NCBI RefSeq assembly: GCF_041346945.1
Contig: NZ_CP166850.1
Span: 1,426,001 to 1,490,000 of the forward strand
Length of the DNA stretch: 64,000 nucleotides
From: Amycolatopsis sp. cg9
GTDB lineage: Bacteria > Actinomycetota > Actinomycetes > Mycobacteriales > Pseudonocardiaceae
Reading direction: 5' to 3'
A model generated the notes under the pieces. The model was not told the origin of the DNA and searched no databases. It saw only the letters and a list, made by a program, of their open reading frames with translations. Shown here piece by piece: positions 24,302 through 33,613 of the stretch. Position 1 is the first letter of the stretch. Each line of letters starts with the position of its first letter. A program made the position numbers and the translations under genes.

Positions 24302-26368
24302 TCACCTTCGGCGTTTCTTGCTCTTTCCGTTAGTACCGCGGGACCGCGTCAAACCACCCAGCGGATGCACGTTGCGGACCGGCCGGACCTGCTCGAACAC
24401 TTCGGCCAGTTCGGCGAGCCCCGAGTGATCCGAGTGGCCCGAACCGAGGATCGCTTTCGCCAGGTGGGCGCGTTCGTCGTCGGGCACCTCGGTCAGCGTC
24501 GCAGCCGTCGCTTCCGGTCCGGCCGTCTCCAGCAGGACGAGGAACTGCTCGGCCATACCGAGCAGGGCCTCGCGTTCATCGAGGTCTTCGAGAGCCAGCT
24601 CGCCGCGCTCCACCAGCAGTTGCGTCGCGATCGACCCCAAGGCCGGGTCGGTGCGCAGGTCGTGCAGTGCCGCGTCACCGTCCGGAAGGGAGCCGGTGAG
24701 AATCTTGAGCATGACGGACGCCCGCGTGCGGAACGGACACTCGCGGACTGCGTCAAGCAGCAACGGCAGTCCCGCGTCCCGGCCACCGTGCGCGGCAAGC
24801 CAGCCGGTGATCTCCGCCGCGGCCTCGTCTTCGCTGTAATGCTCCGCGACCACGCCAAGCATTGCCGCGGGAGTTGCGGCGGCGAGCTCACCCACCAGGG
24901 GCGCGAACCGGCCTTCCCGCAGCATCCGGGCCCGGACGGCCCGGGTGGCCAGTGGGGTGAGGGCGACCAGATCGACCGACGGGGCCTCGAGCGCGACCCG
25001 CAGGCGGCCCTGGACGTCCGGTGGGAGCTCGGGGTTCTCCGGCACCAGATCCATGCTGAACATCGGGTCGGGCGGTCCCACGGTCAGCTCGACAGCGCCG
25101 AACTCGGCCAGCTTCGTGAGCAGCCGGCGAAATTCACCCGCAAGCCCGTCCCGCCAGAGCGGCTCCATCGACGGTTCGAGATCGAGGTAGTAGCCCTCGG
25201 TACAGGCCAGCCACACAGTCTCGGCAAGCCGGACCACGGGAATCGGCTCCGGCATGCCGTAGATCGTGTTGAGCACGTCCGGCAGCACGATGTCGAGGTT
25301 CTCGTCGAGCAACAAGGCGTAGCCCGGTGCCCAACCGCTGTCCTTGACCAGCAGGCCCGGTTCGGGGACCGCGTCGAACGCGGCTGTCCACAAGGCGAGC
25401 CCGTCCTTGACCAGCGGCGCCGCCTTCGCCACGCGCACCAGCTTGCCCTTGACCACCCGCACGAGCCGCGCGCGTTTGGCCAGTTCGAACAGGATGGCGA
25501 GATTGGGCAGGTCGGCGCTGCTGCGCACGGTCTGGACCTCGCCGCCGAGGTCCCGTTCGAAGTCGTCGCCGGTGTCCAGCAGCGAGACCAGCTCACGGGC
25601 GTCGGCGAGCTTGAGAGCACCGGTCCCGGTCAGCGCCCGGCCGTCACCCACCCACTCGACGAACTTCCGGAGCTTGATCACCAGCGAGGAGCGCTCCGCC
25701 GCGGCTTTGAGCTCCGAGTCCGCCGGCAGCGAGACCGGCAGTTGGGGAAGAGCGCGTTCGGGCTGCTCGCTCGCATGCCGGGCGGCGATTTCCGCGAGGA
25801 GTTCGGCGTCGTAGGCGTGCTTCCCCTCGCGCACCTCGGCGAGGAAGGCGTTCAAGGCGTCCGACTCCTCAGCGTCGACACCGTTCCGAAGGGCGGTCAT
25901 GACCCAGTACTTGCCGACACCGAAGTTGCGTTCATCGGCCATCGCGGCCGGGAACTCGGCGGCCGCCTTGGCAACCGCCCCCGCAAGACCCGCCGGCGGC
26001 TCGCTCATGGGATCTTCCAGCCCGGTCTCGTGCAGGTAGCGGAGGAAGAGCTGCAGCGTTTCGGGCACGAGAACGGCGTCGTCGGCGGTGGCCGAGAGCG
26101 TGCGCGGTACGTACGTCAGCAGGAAGTCCCTGACCAGCTCGCCGGTCCAGTAGGCAAGCCGCCCGTCGATCGAGGTGTGCCGGAACTGGAGCGCCGAGAT
26201 CACGGAGTAGGGGTCGATCTCACGGCCCTGCGCTTCGGCCCAGACGGTGAAGCGCCGGACCAGGAGGTCCTGACCGGCTTCGTAGCCTTCGTAGTCGTCC
26301 TGGTCGTAGTAGGTTCGCACTCCGGATCCCATCTCGTCGCTTACCGACAAGGTAGTGACGGAAGCCAT
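24302..26368 (-). CDS. Large conserved protein of unknown function (688 aa)
   Basis: I do not recognise a defined domain. The protein is soluble, acidic and largely helical, with repeated Ala/Leu-rich helices that suggest a HEAT- or TPR-like scaffold. The N-terminus holds an aromatic acidic segment (TYYDQDDYEGYEAGQDLL) and the C-terminus ends in a basic tail (RGTNGKSKKRRR) that could bind nucleic acid. Related proteins occur singly in other actinomycetes. The ATG at 26368 is the first start in frame. It ends the chromosomal segment just before the tRNA-Arg gene and shares a strand with the 99-aa gene. Confidence 0.6.
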   Translation of the reverse strand: MASVTTLSVSDEMGSGVRTYYDQDDYEGYEAGQDLLVRRFTVWAEAQGREIDPYSVISALQFRHTSIDGRLAYWTGELVRDFLLTYVPRTLSATADDAVLVPETLQLFLRYLHETGLEDPMSEPPAGLAGAVAKAAAEFPAAMADERNFGVGKYWVMTALRNGVDAEESDALNAFLAEVREGKHAYDAELLAEIAARHASEQPERALPQLPVSLPADSELKAAAERSSLVIKLRKFVEWVGDGRALTGTGALKLADARELVSLLDTGDDFERDLGGEVQTVRSSADLPNLAILFELAKRARLVRVVKGKLVRVAKAAPLVKDGLALWTAAFDAVPEPGLLVKDSGWAPGYALLLDENLDIVLPDVLNTIYGMPEPIPVVRLAETVWLACTEGYYLDLEPSMEPLWRDGLAGEFRRLLTKLAEFGAVELTVGPPDPMFSMDLVPENPELPPDVQGRLRVALEAPSVDLVALTPLATRAVRARMLREGRFAPLVGELAAATPAAMLGVVAEHYSEDEAAAEITGWLAAHGGRDAGLPLLLDAVRECPFRTRASVMLKILTGSLPDGDAALHDLRTDPALGSIATQLLVERGELALEDLDEREALLGMAEQFLVLLETAGPEATAATLTEVPDDERAHLAKAILGSGHSDHSGLAELAEVFEQVRPVRNVHPLGGLTRSRGTNGKSKKRRR

Positions 26369-26489
26369 ACCGGGAGCAGCGGGGCAGCGGCTCGACTGGC
26401 CAGGCGTCTCACGGCGGCCTGGCGTTCGCCCACCTGCGGGCCTTGCTGACCTCGTACCGCATGTCGGGTAGGCTGCCCGAGGTACGCAA

Positions 26490-26562
26490 GCCCTCGTAGC
26501 TCAGGGGATAGAGCACCGCTCTCCTAAAGCGGGTGTCGCAGGTTCGAATCCTGCCGGGGGCA
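26490..26562 (+). tRNA. tRNA-Arg (anticodon CCT)
   Basis: The 73-base gene folds as a full cloverleaf. The acceptor GCCCTCG (26490-26496) pairs with CGGGGGC (26555-26561) with one G-U. The anticodon stem CCGCT/AGCGG encloses the loop CTCCTAA with anticodon CCT at 26523-26525. The T arm is GCAGG-TTCGAAT-CCTGC. The discriminator is A at 26562 and CCA is not encoded. It reads the rare AGG codon. A TAGGCT at 26469-26474 could be the -10 box. It marks the edge of the lower-GC island that begins just downstream. Confidence 0.95.
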
Positions 26563-26617
26563 CACGCAGTCTCGATACAAGAGTCGAAAGCCGGGCCGTC
26601 GCGATGACCCGACATCG

Positions 26618-26655
26618 TCGACAGGAGCACACACCCGAGCATGCGCTCCTGTCGA
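26618..26655 (-). terminator. Hairpin after drmB
   Basis: TCGACAGGAGC (26618-26628) and GCTCCTGTCGA (26645-26655) form a perfect 11-bp stem with a 16-base loop. It lies five bases beyond the drmB stop codon on the minus strand, and before the tRNA-Arg gene on the other, so it should end the long defence transcript. Confidence 0.7.
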
Positions 26656-26659
26656 GGAC

Positions 26660-28492
26660 TCAGACCGTCTGGGCGAAGTAGGCCAGACCCTCTGCCGTGG
26701 AATCGCCGACCAGAAGAGCTCGGTCGAGAAAGCAGTTGTTGTTTTCGCAACTGGTCTCGGGCAACAGCACACACGCATGGCAGGCCGCGAGGTTGACCCC
26801 GTCGACGCCGCTACTCTTCGACTCCATGCACAGCGGGTCGTTGGAACACCAGGAGGCTCTCAGCAACGCACCCCCCAATGTCTGCGTAAGCCGCTCGGGC
26901 TCACCCTGCGCCACCACCCCGCCGAGGCTGCCCGCTGAATCACTGGTCGCCGTGTAGATCAGGACGCCGGACATCTCGGAACCGGCGTAGATCCTTTCCC
27001 GCAGCGCGGAAGCCGGGTAGCCGCCGTCCAAGCTCCATTCGTTGATCAGGGCGTGCGCGAGAGTGTGGAGCAGCACGCGCCGCGCCGAGACGGGCGAAGT
27101 CACTTGGTCGACTGACTTCAGCGGGTCGAGCGCAGCTCGCTCGCGAAGCAACTTGAGGTGGTTGTCCCGAATGGTCGAGACCCGATCACGGACAGCATCA
27201 CGGGTTTCCCATCGACGGACCTCGTCCTCTTCCAAGCGGACGAAGACTCCCTCTCCGACCACTTCGATGGCGGGAAGCCACCTCAAGTCGGCTTTGCTCA
27301 ACGAAGCCTGGCGTGCATCGTCGGAGTTCTCTTCGGACGGCGTCCCACGGGTGAAGGCCGCGAGCGCCCGCACCTCGCGGAGTCGTTTGACCAACATGAC
27401 GCCGTCGACTTTGAACTCGCCGAGCGGATCGAGGCTTCCTTCCGGCGGCTCGCAGACGAACGACTGCAGACCGTCGTCGGGCCGCTCTCGACTACCGGCC
27501 ACCAGACTCCGGTATTCCTGCACACGAAGCGATGCCGAAGAAACGATTTCCACCTCGCCGCCGTTCGCTTCGCGCTCCCGCGCTGCCTTGAGTTCGGCAA
27601 CCACCCGGAGAACGTCGTCCGGAGTCGCATTCGCCTGCTGCAGCTTCGCGTGGTGGCTTTTGCAGAACCACAGCACGGCTTCGTCATGCGCGTCCGACAA
27701 CTTTTCCCGCTCCACGAGCGCGTGAACACCCTCACTGAACGGCGGAATGGAGAGAGCGCTACTCATGACCGGGTTCCAGACCGAAGAGGAACCACGTTGC
27801 ATCGTCCGCGGAGTTTGCTCGCACGGCGCAGGCTTGTCATCCTGCAACCACGGAGAACTTCCTGAGCAACGGATACCCAGCTCGCGCAACGCCTTGCGGC
27901 GGAAGGCACCTTCCATGGAAGCCCTCTCACCGCAACTGCACTCGATGACGATCGCCCTCAGCGAAGCCGACGCGCCTGCCGCCCTCAGTTCGAGCGAACC
28001 CTTGCAGAAACCCGAAGCCCCCTTGCCTCGGTGCACCCACTTCGAGTACGGGAAATCCTGGATGTGACCACCGTCGCAGGCGAGCACGAACCGCGACGGT
28101 ACCAGCAACTCGTCGCAGTCCCCACAGTTCGCCTTTTCCCCGGCGGTGTTGAAGTCACGAAACTTCTGCAACGCATGGCAACTCGGACAAGAGTAGTACT
28201 CGGGGAACCTCCGGACGCGAACACCGTCCTTGGCATTTTCCTGGTCCGGCGCGGGCGGCAGCCGGAACGAATCGACGCCCAGAAGCTGGGCGAGCCGCCG
28301 CTCGTGGATTTCCGGCGCCTCGGAGATGTTCCAGGAATCGAGTCCGGACACGATGAAGGACTCGTTGTCGACCGCGATGAGAGAACCGACCCCGTAGGTC
28401 GTGACGAGCTGCGACCTCCGGACGGAGCTCAGTTTGCGAGCCGCTCGCGACTTTCCGACGCCGCCGCGGCGGGCAGAACTTGTGTAACCCAT
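26660..28492 (-). CDS. drmB: DISARM-type DrmB protein (DUF1998)
   Basis: This is a 610-aa protein. The N-terminal part has RRSQLVTTYGVGSLIAV and Cys pairs (CPSC near residue 100, then CGDC), a likely zinc site. A second set is CSCG in the middle. The C-terminal DUF1998 domain (about 470-600) has LLHTLAHALINEWSLDGG, then IYTATSDSAGSLGG and the cysteine-rich end ACHACVLLPETSCENNNC. DrmB forms a complex with helicase DrmA in DISARM and is thought to help sense or hold phage DNA. The ATG at 28492 follows AGGAG by seven bases and lies ten bases after the drmA stop. The family call is strong; the role in this arrangement is inferred. Confidence 0.85.
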   Translation of the reverse strand: MGYTSSARRGGVGKSRAARKLSSVRRSQLVTTYGVGSLIAVDNESFIVSGLDSWNISEAPEIHERRLAQLLGVDSFRLPPAPDQENAKDGVRVRRFPEYYSCPSCHALQKFRDFNTAGEKANCGDCDELLVPSRFVLACDGGHIQDFPYSKWVHRGKGASGFCKGSLELRAAGASASLRAIVIECSCGERASMEGAFRRKALRELGIRCSGSSPWLQDDKPAPCEQTPRTMQRGSSSVWNPVMSSALSIPPFSEGVHALVEREKLSDAHDEAVLWFCKSHHAKLQQANATPDDVLRVVAELKAAREREANGGEVEIVSSASLRVQEYRSLVAGSRERPDDGLQSFVCEPPEGSLDPLGEFKVDGVMLVKRLREVRALAAFTRGTPSEENSDDARQASLSKADLRWLPAIEVVGEGVFVRLEEDEVRRWETRDAVRDRVSTIRDNHLKLLRERAALDPLKSVDQVTSPVSARRVLLHTLAHALINEWSLDGGYPASALRERIYAGSEMSGVLIYTATSDSAGSLGGVVAQGEPERLTQTLGGALLRASWCSNDPLCMESKSSGVDGVNLAACHACVLLPETSCENNNCFLDRALLVGDSTAEGLAYFAQTV

Positions 28493-28502
28493 CCCGTCAC
28501 TC

Positions 28503-31500
28503 CTACCGCTTGTTTTCGAGGAACAGCGTCGACTCGGCATCTACGTCCCGCAAGCTCCACAACGTGGGCTGACCGTCGCCAGGGCCGGCTTCGTCGGTGT
28601 CGAACCCGCTGAGCAAAGCCGGGGACTGAGAGCCCCGCTTCGCCTCGTACACGAGTTCCGGGTGGTCGTCCGCCATTTCCCGCCACCATTGCACGAATGC
28701 GTCTATCTGCTCCGCGACCGACTCCGCCTCCTGCCGTTCGACACCGGCCACGCGATCCAAGATCGCAGCGCGCACAGTCGCCTTCACCTCGCCGGCGAAC
28801 TTGTCGATCCGACCGGCATCACCGTTCCCGGCGAGCCCGGGGACCAACAGCCTCGACAACGCGACGACCACCGCGTGCAGACCTCGATCCCGAGCCCTCG
28901 CGGAGAACGGCGTGACGCTCGTCGACTCGACTTCCCGGTAGAGCGCGGAGTGGAAGGTGGGAAAGCTCTCGTAGTGCGAGCGATCCCTGGAACGCATGGA
29001 GTTCAACATCACGGTGACCAGACCGGGATGACGACGCCCGACCCGGCTGGTGGCCTGGATGTACTCCGCAGTCGTCTGCGGCTGGCCCATCACGGACATC
29101 AGACCGAGGCGGTCGATGTCCACACCGACCGAAATCATGTTCGTCGAGAGCAGAACGTCGAGCACCCTGTCTTCCGGCAACGCTCGCTCGATCATCTTCA
29201 GCAGCGCCGGGATCTTGGTGGAGTCCGCACGGCTGCTGAGGTCCTCGACCGAAAGATCGCCTCGTTTGCCGGAACCGTCGCGATCGGCCAACGCCTCCAA
29301 CCGGTCCTGAACGTCGTCGCGGACCTGGAGTTCAGCGGCCGAAAGCAGCCGGAGGCTGTTGAAGTAGCCGACGAGCGTCCAATAGGGATCGAGCACTTCG
29401 GGGCCCATCCCGCTTTCCCGAGCACGAACGACCTCGTGGAGCAGCGCCGCATAGGTGCGCACCAGCAGCGTGGTCTGGCTGGTGCTCGACGTCATCAACC
29501 CCACGTAGCGCCGAGAGGCCTTCTCCGACCGAGGCGTTTCGACCGCGAACCACGAGTCACGTGCATCCAAGCCCGCCGGGGGGAACTGGGACACACGACG
29601 GTCGAAGAGCGCGGCGACCTGGTCGGAAGCCCGCCTGATCGTTGCGGTGGACGCCACGATCTTCGGCCGATCGGCGAGTACGTCGATCGCCGTTTCGTAC
29701 AAGCCGGTCAACGTTCCGAGCGGCCCGGAGATGAGGTGGAGTTCGTCCTGGACGATGAGCTCGGGTGGCTTCACCCCGTCACGATCACGGTTGAACAGCG
29801 CCGCGGTGACCGGTCGCCACGGCAGCGAGGCGAATTTGTCCACCGTGGCGATGACGAGTGTCGGATGCCACTCGTAGACGGCCTGATCGACGACGTGCAC
29901 AGGAAGACCCGGCGCCGGGTAGAAGTCACAACGCGCATTGCGGCAGCGAACCGTCATGCGCACGTCAGCCTCCACGACTTCGTAGTCGTCCGCCGTGAGT
30001 ACGTCCCCGCACCAGGGGCAAGCGCGAAGCTGGACCGGGTTCTGGGTGCTCAACTGCTTCCCGCGACTCGATCGCAGCTGCTTCAGCGACTCGTTCGCGC
30101 TCTTGAGATCATTGGGCGTCGCGGATCGGCCGACCCACATGCCGATCGATATCGATGTCGAGCCGAGACGAGTCGGATCGTCGTTGCGGACCACTTCCAT
30201 CGCGCAGATCAGCGTGGCTGCGCGTTCGAACTGCTGAAGAGTGAGGAGACGAAGCGTGTACCGCATCAGGACGGTCACGCCGTCTCCTTGCTCGCCGTCA
30301 CGGAGACGTCGAAGAAACACGGTGAACGCGATCAGTCCGAGGTACGCCTCGGTCTTGCCGCCCCCCGTCGGGAACCACAACAAGTCGGCGACCGACCGGT
30401 CGTCATGACCCGGGTCGACGATGCCGGCGAGACACTGGAGCACGAAGGCGACCTGGAACGGCCGCCAACGTCCGGCGGCGAGATCGGGCTCGCCCTTGCG
30501 CCCGTCCTTGATCCACTGGGTCCGCGCCCGCTGCTCGGCCATGGCCTTGTTCGCCAGCCGGAAAGCCTCGAGAACCTCCGGCCGTGACTCGTCCGTGAGC
30601 AAGTCCAAGCCCACTCGCATCCGGACGAGCGCGCTCCGGCAATACTCGATCTGCTTTCGCGCAGCGCTGACGTGATCCTTCTCGGTAAGACCGGCGATGT
30701 CGACCTCACGGGCGTCGACCCAACCGGCATAACCGTCGAGCACCGAACGGAGGCGACGTCCGATCTCCTCGGCCGAGGCCCCACCGAGTCCGACCATGTC
30801 GAGCGCTCCGTCGTCGATGTCGCGGTTCGAGTCGGTGAGCAGGACCTCATGAGTCGGAATGAATTCGGTGCGCACGCTCGCCACCGCAGCGCGAGGCATC
30901 GGCCTGTACAGCTCCGGTGCCTGCCAATCCCAAGCGACCGAGCAACCGTGTCCCGTTGCGAACGACGGCACATGACGATGCAAAAGCCGGCTGAGTGCTT
31001 GCTCTTCGTCCACGGCGCCGCGAAGTGCCGGACGTTCGACGAAGGGTACGCTCCCGGCAGGGCCGGTGACCTCCAGAGCCGCTTGGAAGAAGCAGAAGGC
31101 GTCCTGGAGGTCGTACTCACCGCAAGTCAGCGTGTTCACCAACGTCACAGTCACCGAAACCACGCCATCCGCAGGTACCCGCACCAGCGCGCGCAGCGCC
31201 AGCCCATCCGGAAGACCGTCGACTTCGACCATCCCCGGAACGGTCGCATCGAGTTCGACGGGGGCGCAGTCGAGCGGCACCCGCCGCCATCGTTCACGTT
31301 GACCGTCCGTGCTCCTGGGCTCGCTGCGCTCGGCTCGCACGACGTTTCCCTCGGCGTCCTCCGGAACGTACCGCGCTCCGGCGACGGCGACGCGAAGCTT
31401 CGAGCAGACCCCGGTGTCGACCGAGAACGTCAACCCCATCGACGAGGGCTTCCGCTGGTTCGACAGCGCAACACCGAGGTCGATTTCGTCCCGGTCGGCG

Positions 31501-31730
31501 CCTTTGGCACCGGAGAGTTCCGGCACCTGGTCCACGCCGTCCTCCTCAACCGGATCCGGAACTTCGGTCGGCTTGCGCTGAGGGAACAGAGCACCGATCG
31601 GGTAGGCCGTGATCGGGGCGTCGGTGGTGAGAACCTCACGATCGCCGCCGTACGGTCCGAGAAGGTCCGCGCGCAGCGCAGAGCGCAGCTCGGCGCGGAG
31701 ACCGTAGTGTTCACCTCGTAGCGTCGTCAC
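28503..31730 (-). CDS. drmA: DISARM-type helicase DrmA
   Basis: This 1075-aa SF2-like helicase has a long N-terminal region (about 1-430). Its helicase core has Walker A FPTGGGKTEAYLG (about 453-465), motif II DELH in QDELHLISG (about 658-666) and motif VI YIQATSRVGRRHPG (about 880). A four-cysteine zinc element (CPWC and, later, CRNARC; about 571-605) sits inside the core. In DISARM, DrmA with DrmB binds and translocates on DNA. A GTG start at 31730 overlaps the preceding stop (GTGA). No drmC phospholipase-D gene is found in the window. Confidence 0.87.
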   Translation of the reverse strand: MTTLRGEHYGLRAELRSALRADLLGPYGGDREVLTTDAPITAYPIGALFPQRKPTEVPDPVEEDGVDQVPELSGAKGADRDEIDLGVALSNQRKPSSMGLTFSVDTGVCSKLRVAVAGARYVPEDAEGNVVRAERSEPRSTDGQRERWRRVPLDCAPVELDATVPGMVEVDGLPDGLALRALVRVPADGVVSVTVTLVNTLTCGEYDLQDAFCFFQAALEVTGPAGSVPFVERPALRGAVDEEQALSRLLHRHVPSFATGHGCSVAWDWQAPELYRPMPRAAVASVRTEFIPTHEVLLTDSNRDIDDGALDMVGLGGASAEEIGRRLRSVLDGYAGWVDAREVDIAGLTEKDHVSAARKQIEYCRSALVRMRVGLDLLTDESRPEVLEAFRLANKAMAEQRARTQWIKDGRKGEPDLAAGRWRPFQVAFVLQCLAGIVDPGHDDRSVADLLWFPTGGGKTEAYLGLIAFTVFLRRLRDGEQGDGVTVLMRYTLRLLTLQQFERAATLICAMEVVRNDDPTRLGSTSISIGMWVGRSATPNDLKSANESLKQLRSSRGKQLSTQNPVQLRACPWCGDVLTADDYEVVEADVRMTVRCRNARCDFYPAPGLPVHVVDQAVYEWHPTLVIATVDKFASLPWRPVTAALFNRDRDGVKPPELIVQDELHLISGPLGTLTGLYETAIDVLADRPKIVASTATIRRASDQVAALFDRRVSQFPPAGLDARDSWFAVETPRSEKASRRYVGLMTSSTSQTTLLVRTYAALLHEVVRARESGMGPEVLDPYWTLVGYFNSLRLLSAAELQVRDDVQDRLEALADRDGSGKRGDLSVEDLSSRADSTKIPALLKMIERALPEDRVLDVLLSTNMISVGVDIDRLGLMSVMGQPQTTAEYIQATSRVGRRHPGLVTVMLNSMRSRDRSHYESFPTFHSALYREVESTSVTPFSARARDRGLHAVVVALSRLLVPGLAGNGDAGRIDKFAGEVKATVRAAILDRVAGVERQEAESVAEQIDAFVQWWREMADDHPELVYEAKRGSQSPALLSGFDTDEAGPGDGQPTLWSLRDVDAESTLFLENKR

Positions 31731-33613
31731 TTTTCGACCGTTCCTTCCCTGTTCTCGTCGCCTGCACGCCACACGATCCGACCGAGTCCGCCGACACGGG
31801 GCGCCAACCACACGTCACCGCCTTCCCAGCCGACTTGTTCACCGACTCCCACGGCACCGACGACGGTCTGGACCGCGTCGATCTGCAGGCCTTCGATGGA
31901 GATCGGCCAAATGGTGCGCCCCTTTCCACCGAGCAGCTTCCAGAGGTCGCGGCGGAACGCCTGCGAGGCGTCGCCGATGCGAAAACCCTTGTGGAACAAG
32001 CCGTATTCCGGTGCTTCGTCGCCCGACATCGGCAAATCATGCAACTTTCGGAACTCCGCCGGATCCCCCTCGCGCACCTCCACCCGAAGGTACCGTTGGA
32101 TCGCAGACGGGGCCGCCCCATCGGAACAGGCCGGGCGAAGCTGCGCTACATCGAATTCGAGAACCTCGATCCCGGTGCGCTGGGGTTCTTTACGAGAAAT
32201 GTACCAACGCTCGACGCGTGACGGCAGAAACGACTTCTTCCGATACAGCCACGTCTGGGGAGCTTCCAGCCGGTAAAGGTCCAGCCGCGGCCTGGTCATG
32301 GCAACGTACAAGAGCCTTGCCGCAGCCTGGACGTCCTCGCCCGCCTTCTTGCTCTTCGGCCCATCCGGTCGGACGATGACCACACGGTCGAACTCCAGTC
32401 CTTTCGCCCGGTGGATGGTCGAGATCGTCAAGCGGTGTTCCGGCGGCGCAGTAAGGTCGTCCGGGAGACGTTCCTCGGCGATGCGCCTCCGCAACTCCGA
32501 CAGGTCAAGTCGGTTCCCTCGCGCACCTGCCACTCGACGCAGAGAGCGCCAAGCGCCGGACGGCGGACGAACCGCCAGGGGGTCGACCTCGTCGACGAAC
32601 TCGGCGAACCGGCTTTCGGTGATTTCCCCGTCGGCGAACGTTTCGAAGAGTCCGGCGAGCCACGGCGGCGCAAAGCGCTCCCTCGCTCCTCTCTTGACAC
32701 GATGGGGTATCGCATACTTGTCCAATTCACGGGACAACGCGAGCGCTTGCGCGTTGTCCTGGCAGAGGATTCCGGTGCTGCCCTCGACCTCACGCAGGGA
32801 AGCCTGGACGAAGCCGTCTTCGAGAGAACCGAAGGACGGGACCTGCGCCAAGAGATTCGTGAGTTCGCGTAGCAGGGACGCTGCTTCGTCGTCGGTTCGC
32901 ATTCGTTGGAGTCGTGGACCGGCACCCAGTGCGATTCGCGCCTCTGGCGTACGAGCACGGAAGTTCTCGTCGAGCGTGCACTCGACCAAGTCGTCCAGGA
33001 AGCTGCTGCGAAGCCAGTCGAAAAACCGTCCGGTCTCGCCTGCCCGCTCCTGCGGGTCGGCGATCTGGAACCCGTAGATCGACTGCGCGACATCGCCCAC
33101 CACAGTGAAGCCGGCCTCCCGAAACCGATCGAGGAGAGTCTCGACGAGATCGCGCCGAACACCTACCAGATCCTGGATCTCGTCCACGACGAGATGACGG
33201 GGCTCACCGCGTTCGGACTCCTCGAGCACTCCGCGCCCGATTGCCTCGACTGCCAGCGCAATCCGCCGGTCGAACCCGATCCCGCCGAGGTCGACGCGGT
33301 GCGGATCCTCCTGATGGAGAATCGACGTCGCCCAGCTGTCGAAAGTCTGGGCCCGTACCCGGCGGGCGGCCACGCCCGCCCGATCGAGTCTTTCGACGAT
33401 TTCGCGCACCGCGGCTCGTGAGAAGCTCAGCACCAGGATGTCCGCAGCCTGCAACTCCTCCTCTCGGATCAAGTGCTCGAGCCGGTGGATGAGCATGGTC
33501 GTCTTGCCGGCGCCCGCCCCCGCTCCCACGAGAACCTTGGCATCCCACGGCAGCTCCACGACCTCCCGCTGAGACGGGGTGAGGACGAGACGACTTTCTT
33601 CGGTCGTGATCAT
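31727..33613 (-). CDS. UvrD/PcrA-like SF1 helicase with extra C-terminal domain
   Basis: This 628-aa protein has a UvrD-type helicase core: Walker A GAGAGAGKT (residues 30-38), Walker B VVDEIQD (about 142-148), the Q-rich GDVAQSIYGFQ, the motif STIHRAKGLEFDRVVIV and the final LLYVAMTRPRLD. It is shorter than UvrD (about 720 aa). The last 170 residues are not helicase-like and contain a basic, Trp-rich part. The ATG at 33613 overlaps the previous stop (ATGA) and its own stop overlaps drmA. It may unwind or clear invading DNA in this complex; no nuclease motif is seen. Confidence 0.8.
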   Translation of the reverse strand: MITTEESRLVLTPSQREVVELPWDAKVLVGAGAGAGKTTMLIHRLEHLIREEELQAADILVLSFSRAAVREIVERLDRAGVAARRVRAQTFDSWATSILHQEDPHRVDLGGIGFDRRIALAVEAIGRGVLEESERGEPRHLVVDEIQDLVGVRRDLVETLLDRFREAGFTVVGDVAQSIYGFQIADPQERAGETGRFFDWLRSSFLDDLVECTLDENFRARTPEARIALGAGPRLQRMRTDDEAASLLRELTNLLAQVPSFGSLEDGFVQASLREVEGSTGILCQDNAQALALSRELDKYAIPHRVKRGARERFAPPWLAGLFETFADGEITESRFAEFVDEVDPLAVRPPSGAWRSLRRVAGARGNRLDLSELRRRIAEERLPDDLTAPPEHRLTISTIHRAKGLEFDRVVIVRPDGPKSKKAGEDVQAAARLLYVAMTRPRLDLYRLEAPQTWLYRKKSFLPSRVERWYISRKEPQRTGIEVLEFDVAQLRPACSDGAAPSAIQRYLRVEVREGDPAEFRKLHDLPMSGDEAPEYGLFHKGFRIGDASQAFRRDLWKLLGGKGRTIWPISIEGLQIDAVQTVVGAVGVGEQVGWEGGDVWLAPRVGGLGRIVWRAGDENREGTVEK

